Below are positions 20,801 to 33,000 of a stretch of 64,000 nucleotides of DNA, one piece after another. Position 1 is the first letter of the stretch, and every line of letters begins with the position of its first letter. Source of the stretch: Ricordea florida (taxonomy: Eukaryota; Cnidaria; Anthozoa; Corallimorpharia; Ricordeidae); NCBI GenBank assembly GCA_949710005.1, contig OX453273.1, positions 46,211,281 to 46,275,280 of the forward strand, in the 5' to 3' direction. A program made the translations under genes and the position numbers. The notes under the pieces were generated by a model that saw only the letters and a program-made list of their open reading frames with translations, was not told the DNA's origin and ran no database searches.

Positions 20801-23800
20801 GTGGTGGACTCTCTCGTGGTAGTGATGAACTAGTAGGTTAGTGACGTGGTGGTTTTTAGGCAGGAACACGGGATGTTTCTCTGCTTGCTCCAGTTTCGCG
20901 CGTCGCAAACGACCACCCACGCGTAGTATACCATTGTTGTCGATAAAGGGGTCCAGGCGATGCAGGGAAGATCTCTTTAGGGTTTGTTTCCTTTCTCTCC
21001 GACTGGCAAGATTTTCCGTCTCCTGACTGAGGTCAATAGAATTATGTAACTCTATCTCTTCCCCAAAGGCCTCTGCCTGGACGGCCTGAACTATGACTGT
21101 CGTGGCTTGCTGAAGCTCCATTGCTGTGGGGTTGCGCAGCCGTGATTCGTTCATCGTCGTTACTGGTTTTCGCTCCCTTCTTTCCTTGACTTTGCTTTGT
21201 TTAAACTCCTTGACTAGAACGATAAGGTTTGCAATAGCGCGCTACAGTGAGGAAAAGCTTGAGAAACGCGAGAATCTCTCAGCCCCGAGGCCATGACGTT
21301 TTTTGGCCTGTGTGTTTAACGCGAAGACCTCCTTGCGAACTTCGGGGTCGTCTTCATTTATTGGGATCTTCTCTTGTTCTTCCTTCGTCGAACCTGTGTC
21401 TTCTTGTAAGGAGCGTGGACCCGTGAGCCACTCTGAAGACGCAAGATTTTGTGCGCTTAGACAACGTGTAGCGAGGTCTGCGGGGTTCTCATTAGTGTCC
21501 ACGTACCTCCATTGACTGGGGCTGGAGATCTTGCGAATAAGCTGGACGCGGTTTGCAACATAAACGTAAAATCTCCGGCTCTCGTTTTGAATATAACCGA
21601 GGACGACTTTCGAATCCGTGTAGAAGGTGACACTATCGATCTGCATGTCAATTTCTTTGACGACTTTCGCTCCTGCTTGCGCACCCAGAACAGCAGCACA
21701 TAGCTCCAGACGGGGAATACTTGTGGTCTGTAAGGGGGCCACTCTAGACTGGCCTAAAAGTAGCGCTGTGCAGACGTTTCCCTTGTTGTCGACTTGACGC
21801 AGATAGACTGCGGTTCCAATTGCCTCCTCGCTCGCATCTGAGAACGCGTGAATCTCTCTCCGAACAGCAGTACCGAAGTCGACTGAGCGATAGCAGCGGG
21901 GAACTGACACTTTCTCCAATTCCTCAAGAGAGGCTCTCCATCGTTGCCATTTTGTTAGAAGCGCGTCTGGTAAGGGGTCGTCCCACCCCAATGGTCTGTT
22001 GTTTGTCTTCTTCCCCATGGCTACTAGGCGTTGCAGTAGCAACCTCCCTTCCAACAACACCGGTACTGCAAGGCCTAGAGGGTCGTAGATAGAGTTCACG
22101 ATCGAAAGAACTCCTCTCCGTGTAAAAGGCTTGTTGGGTGGGGAAACTTGGAAGGTGAAGGAATCTTTCTCAAGATTCCAGTAGACTCCGAGGGAGCGCT
22201 GTGCTGGCAAGCTGTCTCGGTGTAAATCCAGGTCGCGTACTCCCTTCCCCCTTTCTTCCACTGGAAAGGCTTCCATTACTTCAACGGAATTGGACACAAT
22301 CTTGTGAAGCCTTAGGTTTGCTGTAGCCAGCATCGCTTGTGTCGTGGTGATAAGTGCAATGGCCCGTTTAGCTGTAGGTAGCGACGTTAGCCCGTCATCG
22401 ACATAGAAGTTGCGGTGAACAAATCGAGCGGCTTCTCCACCGAATTTCTCCTCGCCGTCAGTCGCCGTTTTTCTGAGGCCAAACGTAGCTACGGCCGGGC
22501 TGGGACCATTACCAAAAAGGTGCACGTTCATCCGGTACTCCACTATAAGCTTCCCAGGTGTGTTGTCTTTGAACCAGAGAAAGCGTAAGAAGTCCCTGTG
22601 GCCGGGGTCCACGTGGAAGGAGTGGAACATCTGTTCGATGTCGCACATTACAGCCGTTCTCTCCTTTCTGAAACGAATCAAGACTCCCACGAGGCTGTTC
22701 ATCAGGTCCGGACCGGAAAGCAGCTCTTTATTGAGGGATATTCCTCTGAGTTCGGCGGATGAGTCGAACACCACTCGTATTTGAGTCGGCTTCTTCGGAT
22801 GATAAACTCCGAAGTGCGGTAGATACCATACCCTGCTGGACTGGGACTTGGTAACCTCCTCCGATGGGACAGGGGATGCGTGACCCTTATCTAGGACTTT
22901 CTGCATGAATTCCAGATAGTCTTTCTCCATTTGTGGTTTCTTTCTCAGTGTCCTGATTAGACCATTCAAGCGGTTGACTGCCTGACTTCGGTTGTTTGGC
23001 ATCTTGACGTCCTTGCGACGAAAGGGGAGTGGCATTTCCCAGTTTTCGCTGTCGTTCTTGTGTATGCCGGTCTTCATTATTTCGATGAACTTTCGATCTT
23101 CACAGGAAAGGCTGACGTCGTTATCCTCTCGTGTGGTACGGAAGACATCGTTCTCCGAAACTCCTCGTTCCGTGAAGCTCTCCTTGATTCTAAAGTGGTT
23201 GGGGCACGGTACGAACTCGTAGCGCTCTGGTTCCATCGGTGTCTCCCAGGGTTCTCCGTTATTGGCCGAGAGGAGACTGGTGCGACAAGCGAGCACGTGT
23301 GCTGGGCCTCCAACGATGTCAAGGCACACCTGTCCGATTATCGTCCATCCGAGAGAAAGCCTTTGTGCCCAGGGGGCTCCTTTGGGTCCGTTTTTGGACT
23401 CGCGAACCTTGAGCAGTTCCGGAGCGTCTCTTCCGAGGAGCAGATGTACGTCTGCGTTTGGGTCCAGGGGTGGGATTTCGTCGGCGATCGCCTGAAGATG
23501 TGGAAACCTCATCGCCATCTCAGGTGTTGGGATCTCGCGTTTATCGTGAGGGATGCTGTCACACTCAATGAGGGTGGGCAGATCTGACGCCACTCCGTTA
23601 AGGGATCGTATGGTTACACTTGTCACTCGCCGTCCGTATTTGAGCTCCTTCTCGCCACTACACGTTGTTAGGTAGTATTTCTCTTCCTGGCCGACTGCTC
23701 CCAGTTCGTCGGCTAGTTCACTGCTAATCAGGGATGAGTTGCTTTGATCGTCAATGATAGCGTAAATACGATGAAAAACATTCGGCTTCTCCATGTTATT

Positions 23801-26800
23801 CACATCGACCAATAGCAATTTGCTGCAGGATACACCACCCTCGATAGGTCTACATGCGAGTGTGCACTTAGTGTCTACGGTTCCTGCGCTAGCCACGGTT
23901 CTCTCCGGCCTTTCCCTATGGAGGAGTGCGCTGTGGCGATTATCTTTGCATATGCTGCACTCTACTTTTCGCGTACAGTTACTGGCCCTGTGGCCTTCGG
24001 ACAGGCAGCGGTAGCAGAGTCCGGCTTTAAGAATCCAGTCGGTTTTCTCTTCTAAGGTCTTGGCGCCGAAGGCCTTACACTCCTCTAAACTATGACCGTC
24101 TCGTTCGTGAAATGGACACCGTTTAGTCTCCTCGCTTTTTTGGCGAAACTCCGGTTTGACACTTGCCGGCCGTGCGTTTGTTTTAAGCGTTCTCCTGCTT
24201 TGAACTCTCCGATTGGGTGAGGTTGGCGCCCTGATAGAGGTGAGCATGGTGCCTGCGAGAATATTCGGGTTGTTTTTAATCCTTGAATGCCTTTGAATTA
24301 GTGAGGAAAATATCTGGAAGCCGGGATAGTCGTCCCCATTTTTCTCCGAGTACTTGGCGACTTCCTTCTCCCATTTCCCGCGTAACGAAGGGGGCAATTT
24401 CTCCGCAATCGGCTGAATTGTATTTGGGAAGTTCAGGCAGGCGAGACCGGGTAAGTAAGTCAATTGGCTTTCGACATCGGCGCAAAGATCGACAAATTCT
24501 TGCAGCTTAGCATTTTCATGTTCGCTGAAGGTGGCGGTTCCGTTCATACGCTTTAACAGTTCCTTAGTTATTACGGCCGCGCTGCCGAAACGTCTTTCCA
24601 ATCCCCCCCATAAACTGTTCAGCAACGCGCTGGGGTCGCCCTGTTTCCGTTTCCGGTAATTGTCAACCAATTTTTGAGCTTCTCCGCTGGTGAAACTGCG
24701 CAGATAATTTATTTCTTGGACGGGCGAAACGTCAACATCCCTGACCATTGCTTTGAAGGCTGCTTTCCACGGGTGAAAGAGCGTAGGGTCTCCGCTGAAA
24801 GTGTCGGGGTGACATTTAGGAAGATTTTGTTTGGCCAATCCTGTAACTATCTGTTGATTTGCAGAGGTTAATGTTTCAATAAGCTGACTTCCGGTTATGT
24901 TAATTGGGGTTGACGTGACAAACGACTGTGGATGTATACGCTGGGAATTTTCCCCATAGTTCCCCTGCTGGTTTGTGGTCGCACAAGATTTTGTTGGTGG
25001 AATTTTAGAAGTTCTCCTAAGAAGGGTGTTTTCTTGTCTTTTGGGGTCTCGCGTAAGAGGGGTGCTTTGCTCTGCCGAGTCGCGTTTGGGCTCAGGAATT
25101 TCCGGTGGTGAGGACAAATGGACCCATGTGGATGTTCTTTCATCGCTTTTAGCTTTGGGGATCCCGGCAATTTCTAGTTTTTCTCCAGTTTCCTCCGCAT
25201 CTAGTGCTTGTTCGATCGCTCTGAGTTTCGCGTCTGCGATTGCGACTTCCTTATTCGCGGCGATAATTGCCAGTTCTTTTTCGTGCTCCGCGCGTTCTTG
25301 CTCACGTGTCCGCTCAATTTCCGCTTCGCGTTTTCTGCGCTCGTGTTCTTTTTCGGCGATCATTCTCTCGAACTCTGCGCTTTCCCGTGCCGCTGCTGCT
25401 TCGGCGAGCGCTCTCACTCTGGCTGCGCTGCTCGTTGTGGACGAGCCTACTGAAGATTTACTACGGCGCGAGCGACGAGATGAACGCGAGCTTGTCTCCA
25501 ACAATTTGTCGGATTGTCTACCTTTTATTTCTTGTATTAACTTTATAGCTCGGTCGAGGGTTAGGCCCTCTTCCTCTAGAAGAACGTCTACGTCTCCAAA
25601 ATAACCGTGCTTGTCTTGCTCTAAAAGACTCATTAATTCTTGAAGTTTTGTCGTAAATTCTTCAGAGACTCCTTCGAGGTCACGCAAGATTCTACCGAGA
25701 TCTGATCCTTCTTTCAGTTCCTCAGTTGATCGGATAACGTCTTTGAGCATCTTATGCAAGACATTTAATTCACGACGTTTCTGACCAGTTTCGTTTTCTA
25801 ACGCTTTTCTAGAGAGAGTTCTAACTCGTCTACCGGGACTCCGAGTTACTGTTCCTTGGTGTACTGAGGCCTCCAATTTGTTTGGCGTATCGGCTTCTTC
25901 GCCACTCATTTTCGGCGCTGTTAGCTCTACTGTTTACGGCTTACCTCAATCTGTCCTTGGTCAGACTTTTTACTGTCGCGTTCCCAGTACCACAAACTCG
26001 GGGTGTAGAGTACTGGAGTTCGCCAGTTCAACCTCAGTGAAGTACGAGACGATCAGCAAGACTTAACGCGTTTATTAGGGTCATGCTAATCGGACTATAT
26101 ACAACACTCGCGGTAAAAACTAAAAGAGAAACAGTTATTGTTTGAGCTAAAGAAACGAAAAATTAGGGAAGGAATGCCGTAAGACAAAATAAAACATACA
26201 GGATACATTGTAAGCGTGACTTACGTCTGATCTTGACTCCGGGGTTAAGAAAATGTTGCTCCGTGAATTAAACTAAACTAAAAACTCCGACTACTCCGTG
26301 AAACTCCTTATGGTTTGAGTAACTCCTCGCAACTGACTAACGTGCCCTTCGGAAAATAGTAATAACATGCTTTTTGACGTAAACTAAATAAAAAACAAAG
26401 AAAGTTCTAAAAAGAACGGATGTCCGGTAATCATACGAAAGAAGAAACAAAGGCACAAACAGGAACGAACAAAGAGTTACTTAGGACTACAAAAAAAATC
26501 ATTGTTCGTGTCTCGAACGTGACACGTAGTATTAATACTGCAATGAGAATGCAAGTAGGTATTTTTCGTAGTGAAATGATTGCCTTCCATTTGAAAGAAA
26601 TTCCCAATACAGAGATTGCAGTTGTGATAGCAAGTATTTATAATTATGTGATCTGATATCATTGCAACAGTGAAAATATATTGTAGATTTGTTTGATGTA
26701 GCAGTTATGTTCAGTATTTTCAACAGAAAAGATACCAAACAATAAGTGACTGGTTCTGCAATATTATCACTGATCAATGCAATTATTTGTAAATAAAGCA

Positions 26801-29800
26801 GATGTTATTACTGACTTCTGAGTAGTATTTTTCTTTGTATAAGTTACTGCGATGATCAATTAATGTCATTACCTACATATATGTATTGCGTAATTGAAAT
26901 GTTTCGTTGGGACAGACAAGTTCCATAGCCATTTCAAAATGGGTTTTTACCTTTGAGTTCCATGTATCCCTGGGAATTACTCTCTTAGCATCCACCCTTT
27001 TCCCACAAATGAAAAGTTAATTTAAGCCCTACTTTGCAAAATTAGGCAACATCTTAACCTTTTTCCTTAATGCTGTTTAATTCATTTTTATGATGTCAAA
27101 TACAAATATTTGATAACAACCACAATATACAGTTGACCTTTTACATTGGAAAAACTCTATAAGGGAGAAACTAAAGTTTGTAATGCTAAAATTTTTAGCG
27201 ATTTTTCTTATATATTCATTGCAAGGGTGCTGTATGTAATAACAAGTCTTTGAAGTTTCCTAAATGCCCTATGCTTTCAATCATGATTTTCCACACTAAC
27301 TGTATGGACATGATTATAATGATGATAATGACTGCACTAGCATGATTGCCACAGGTCAGACAGGTCAGGAGTTTGGAGGTCATTACCAGGACTAATTTGT
27401 GACTTTTCTAATTTAGTTGGTAAGGGAAATTTTACATTTGTCAGGGAAAAAGTCAGGGAATTTAAAGATCTTATGGCTGTGGCAACCATGACTAGATTCT
27501 AAGCTTAAAAGAAGAAATGGTATTGTTCAGAGTTGAGTAATTTTTACTTCCTATGAGACAAACCCTATTCAGAAGAAAAACGGAATTGCTTGTAGTAGTA
27601 GAGGAACAATACCTTTTCCCAGATTAGGACATACACCCCCACCCCATAACAGTATATTATGTTAAACATAAAACATAAAAAATAACAATACTAATAATAA
27701 TATCAATACCAGTAATAATATTAAAAATGATAATGATAATAATACAATCATAATAATCATGATAATAATTGCAAAAAATGAGAAAGTACAAAATATAAAA
27801 ATAATATAATAATAAGTAAATACATAAATTAGGGTTTCATCCCTCATAGGAAAAACAATTAGAAGTCCTTTAAAAACTAGCTTCGCGAGGTTTTGCGGGA
27901 GTCGTATTTCTAGTATGATATGAATCTGATATGAACCAGGCGTGGAGACCCCAAAAGGGAAACTGAAGAGATTTTCGAAAGATGTATAGTTGCATCTTTG
28001 GGATATCATTCTTTATTACATAGCCGGCCCCGCGAGTGGGCAAGATATGACAAATCCTGAGTTCTGATTGGCTACCTGAGCGGACAAAATAAGCTTATAC
28101 TGTCGGTTGGTATTTCCCGCTTTGTCCCACGAAACAAAACAAAAGAAAATGGCCATGTAATAAACTCTTTATTTCCCAAGCTTGTTCAGTCAAGATGACT
28201 GGATATTGCCAGACATTTTGACCTTAGAACTGGTAAATAACGTATACATAGGCTCCTGGTTATAGCTAACACTCACATTACTGAATGATACTTCGACATC
28301 AACGGGCAAATCTGCTCGTAGACTGAGCAGAACCACAGCTACACTGGAGTCTGATAAAGATCGGGACCACACCTCAGTGAAGGAGTGATTATACTGCGAG
28401 TCAACAGACGCATGCACAGTCAGCAGTCACACCTCCCGTTAAGCTCCTACCAACTAGAAAATGTAACAGTTTACTTTGCCCTATTTTACCGTTTAAAAAA
28501 CATTACTTCATCTAAATAAACTAGATTCTGTAACAAAAATAGAAATACCAGAAAGAGCTTAATAAAGATTAGAGCAATTAAATAGCACTGCACCAAACAA
28601 TTGCCCTTATCAAGGAAACAAAGGGTGCGTTTTTTTGGTATGATCCGTTTTTGGATTTGTGATCCGAGATCACAAGGATCATGTCACATCAAAGGAACCG
28701 ATGAATCCTTGTTTAGTGTGGATTCATCGGTTTCTTTGATGCGCCATGATCCGTATGCTCTCGAATCACAAATCCAAAAACGGATCATACCAAAAAAAAC
28801 GCACCCAAAAGTTCAGTCAGTTTTAAAGAAACTTAAAAGTTTCTTCGCCATTCTCTGTCCCTTAAGAACATTATGAAATGACCATTTGAAGTTTTATTGA
28901 GTGTAAAACGGCAAATATACGTGAAGAAATTCGGAATGAATTGCAAACGGTAAAACTTGAAAACTTCTACAGTTTAAAAGCAATATGGAAATAAAATGAA
29001 ACAATTAAGCCTGCCGCAATTCATACAGGGGGAAAACCAATTTATTATTTCACTGGTACCGTCTTCAGCGTGATCATTAAGTTTTCTAAGCTCCGTGATG
29101 TGGCCGTGTGTACGCACCTGTTTCACTCTTCTTCCTTGTTTTCCCAGTCTGTCTTGATTGACAGCGATAATTTCCCTGTCATTAGGGCAAATGATACAAT
29201 AGAACAGTCAAGTTTGCTAAGAAGCGACAAGGCCCCTCCTAAGCTCTCAGCAGCAGATAAAATCATTTGCTCTAGTGTGCAGTTTGTTGCCACTCTCGGA
29301 ATCACTACTTGTTGAACGAGTTTGTTGTGGCTGCGACGGGGTTTGGTGGGAAAACCATTCTGATGTGGAATCTAACTTTTCGATACACTGTAAGACATAC
29401 CAATATTAGATGGACGTTCTAGGGGAACGGGTTCCTATGGTTTATGAACAAGTATCAATTACCAAACTTTGTTCAGCTAGGGAGCCATTGACATCCTGAT
29501 TTGCATCAAGGACTGGGATATGGGATAAGTCGTCAAGGCACTTTTTCTGCTGTATGAGCTTTTCTCTTTGAACGTAAAATATTACCAGCTATTCTGCTTT
29601 ACTTGGGCCAAAAGTAGTAGGTTTATACTTCATGCTAGTATGCCATATTGTCTCCTGCGCCCATCACAATGGTGCGGGAGACTATATGGCATACTGGCAT
29701 GAAGTATAAACCCTCCCATTATGCCATATAGCCTTCCGCACAATTGTGATGGGCGCACGAGACTATATGGCATACTGGCATGAACTCCCAAGTAGTAACT

Positions 29801-30024
29801 TCATGATGTAACTACACCTCTAAGGATGCGATATACAACAAAAGAACAGGACTTGGAGATCAACTGTAGTAAGACTTACATGTTTAGTAGAATCTCTTGG
29901 GATCTTTGGTCGATGTTTCTCAAGTCATTTGACATCAACAAGGGCTGTTAACAACAGAAATACACAGGAAGGTGGTCATTTAGGTAGGACGATAGATAGA
30001 CAGACAGACAGACAGATAGATAAG

Positions 30025-30055
<31 letters not shown>

Positions 30056-33000
30056 GATAGATAGATAAGATAGATAGATAGACAGGAAGATAGATAGATA
30101 GACAGACAGACAGATAGATAGATAGATAGATAGACATACAGACAGACAGACAGACAGACAAACAGATAGATTCATGACAACCAGCCTTAAGCAAAGGGCC
30201 ATTACGAACTAAGACATTCCAAAGTGCATCACGGTACTTACTCAATCAAGTAAATGAACAAAACAAATACCATACAGAGTTGTGATCACTTACTGCTGCC
30301 ATAATAGCCCAGAGAGCAAACTGCAACTTGGACTGCTCGTAACTCAAACCGAAGTTTCCGATGATCAACTGAAATAGATTCATTCCAATCAGAAACAGAT
30401 AATATTCTGAAAGGGTAATAAATGTGCGTTATTGACCAAGTGTGAAGTCAACATGACTGCATATTGACCAAAAATGAAGTCAACATGACTGCATATTGGC
30501 CAATTTTTTTGTTGTTGTTTGTTCAGTTGTGTTTTCATTAACCGACACCAGGGCTCCTGCCGACGCCAAGAGAAAATGAGGTAAGAGAATATATCTTCCA
30601 TACTGGGCTCTCTTACTATGATAAGTGGACAGAATCTATTTTTAGATCCGGAAACTATTTTAACTGACCAATGGCTCATGTCCTTCTCTTCATGTGGTTG
30701 TAATTTCAATGCGCCATGTTGAAACCGCTAAGCCATGGAACGAGATATAGATAGATTCTGGGCTAAAAATAGATTCTGTCCCCCCTTTATCATATCAGAC
30801 GGGGTTATGTTCTCTTTCCTCATTTTCTCTTGCCGAGACGTAGTCGAGGTCAATAAAAACGCTAAAAAAAACAAGGCCAATATTCAGCCATCTTGACCGA
30901 ACAGGCTTGGTCATGATCAATGAATAGAACAAGGCCAATATTCAGCCATCTTGACTGAACAGGCTTGGTCATGATCAATGAATAGAACAAGGCCAATATT
31001 CAGCCATCTTGACCGAACAGGCTTGGTCATGATCAATGAATAGAACAAGGCCAATATTCAGGCATCTTGACTGAACAGGCTTGGTCATGATCAGTGAATA
31101 GAACAAGGCCAATATTCAGCCATCTTGACTGAACAGGCTTGGTCATGATCAGTGAATAGAACAAGGCCAATATTCAGCCATCTTGACTGAACAGGCTTGG
31201 TCATGATCAGTGAATAGAACAAGGCCAATATTCAGCCATCTTGACTGAACAGGCTTGGTCATGATCAGTGAATAGAACAAGGCCAATATTCAGCCATCTT
31301 GACTGAACAGGCTTGGTCATGATCAGTGAATAGAACAAGGCCAATATTCAGCCATCTTGACCGAACAGGCTTGGTCATGATCAGTGAATAGAACAAGGCC
31401 AATATTCAGCCATCTTGACTGAACAGGCTTGGTCATGATCAGTGAATAGAACAAGGCCAATATTCAGCCATCTTGACTGAACAGGCTTGGTCATGATCAG
31501 TGAATAGAACAAGGCCAATATTCAGCCATCTTGACCAAACAGGCTTGGTCATGATCAGTGAATAGAACAAGGCCAATATTCAGCCATCTTGACTCAACAG
31601 GCTTGGTCATGATCAGTGAATAGAACAAGGCCAATATTCAGCCATCTTGACTGAACAGGCTTGGTCATGATCAGTGAATAGAACAAGGCCAATATTCAGC
31701 CATCTTGACCAAACAGGCTTGGTCATGATCAGTGAATAGAACAAGGCCAATATTCAGCCATCTTGACCGAACAGGCTTGGTCATGATCAGTGAATAGAAC
31801 AAGGCCAATATTCAGCCATCTTGACTGAACAGGCTTGGTCATGATCAGTGAATAGAACAAGGCCAACATTCAGCCATCTTGACTGAACAGGCTTGGTCAT
31901 GATCAGTGAATAGAACAAGGCCAATATTCAGCCATCTTGACCAAACAGGCTTGGTCATGATCAGTGAATAGAACAAGGCCAATATTCAGCCATCTTGACC
32001 GAACAGGCTTGGTCATGATCAGTGAATAGAACAAGGCCAATATTCAGCCATCTTGACTGAACAGGCTTGGTCATGATCAGTGAAGGATTTATTTATTATA
32101 TGGCTATTTTACTCTGTTTTTTTTTTCGCGGGACAACGAGGAAAATCCCTGCCACATCTTGCCCGCTCGGGTAGCCAATCAGAGCGAAGGATTCGGCTCA
32201 ACCTGCCTGCTCACAGATCCAGCCATATAATAATAATAAGTATCATCATGATTTTATCAAGATGTATATGATGCAATGCTTACTCTAAAATATAATGCAA
32301 GTCATGTGACTGACCATATCCGGGTCATTCCAGTGACCCTGTCCAGCAGCTGGGATGATGTCATCCTGCACGTCACCAAACCAGTTGAAAATATCCACAA
32401 CACTCTGAAAAGAGTCCTGAAAAACGGAAATACCTTTTATATATCTATATCGAACAATATAAACAACATCTAGAGTTGTGAAATCTGAATGAAAACGGCC
32501 TAAGTTGAACATTGTGAAAAAGTGAAAAGATTGGTGTTTCCGCGCGCCACAGGAAAACTCAAAACTTCGAATTTTCATTTTTTGACTTTGCCTGTGACAT
32601 GCTGAAAAAAATTGTACAATTATTTTCAGCACTAACAAATAAGCTAATCGATTTTTTTCATATCTTCGAGCCAACGTGTAATGTTCTTTTTATTATATGG
32701 AGACTAAAGCAAAAGGCGGGAATCGTGACGTCATTGAACGATACGACACTCACAAAGGTGACATAAGGCAAATACGCCACTCGGGACCCGGATGAAGTGG
32801 CGTATGGAATCTACGAGTGGTTTAGTTCCCAGTAAAACACTCTTCTCCATATAATAAAGGATATTACACGGTGGCGCGAAGATATGAATTTTATTTTCGA
32901 GTGGCAAAACAATATTTTACGAACGAGCGCAGCGAGTGAGTAAAATATCGTTCATATCGTAAAATATCGTTCATATCTTCAAGCCGCCGTGTAATGTTCT

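Larger units (their letters stand above)
19034..26524 (-). mobile_element. BEL/Pao LTR retrotransposon 1 (near-intact)
   Basis: 7.5-kb element on the minus strand inside intron 13 of the NAGA-like gene, same orientation as the gene. LTRs 25974-26524 (5') and 19034-19584 (3'), 551 bp each, differing at three positions I can see. Target duplication CGTAG at 19029-19033 and 26525-26529. On the minus strand the LTR starts TGTCACG and ends GCGACA. The purine-rich GGGCGAGGAG directly upstream of the 3' LTR is a polypurine tract candidate; no primer-binding site recognised. One gag-pol reading frame is interrupted by a single in-frame stop near 21242. Confidence 0.96.

Noticed and set aside
24975-25604. 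209-aa plus frame, Ser/Ala-rich
   Set aside because: Antisense shadow of the charged coiled-coil region of the BEL-1 polyprotein.
27662-28009. 115-aa minus frame with a hydrophobic end
   Set aside because: Low-complexity ATA/ATG tract; not joined to any exon of the NAGA-like gene, whose exons 13 and 14 join in phase without it.
29948-30245. Two overlapping minus frames rich in Leu, Ser, Ile and Tyr
   Set aside because: Translation of the GATA/GACA microsatellite.
30870-32084. CRISPR-like array
   Set aside because: The 58-bp units are contiguous with no unique spacers, the context is an intron of a eukaryotic gene, and no cas-like gene is present.
32285-32674. 129-aa minus frame as a separate gene
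   Set aside because: Only 32315-32416 is coding (exon 9 of the NAGA-like gene); the rest is intron read-through.
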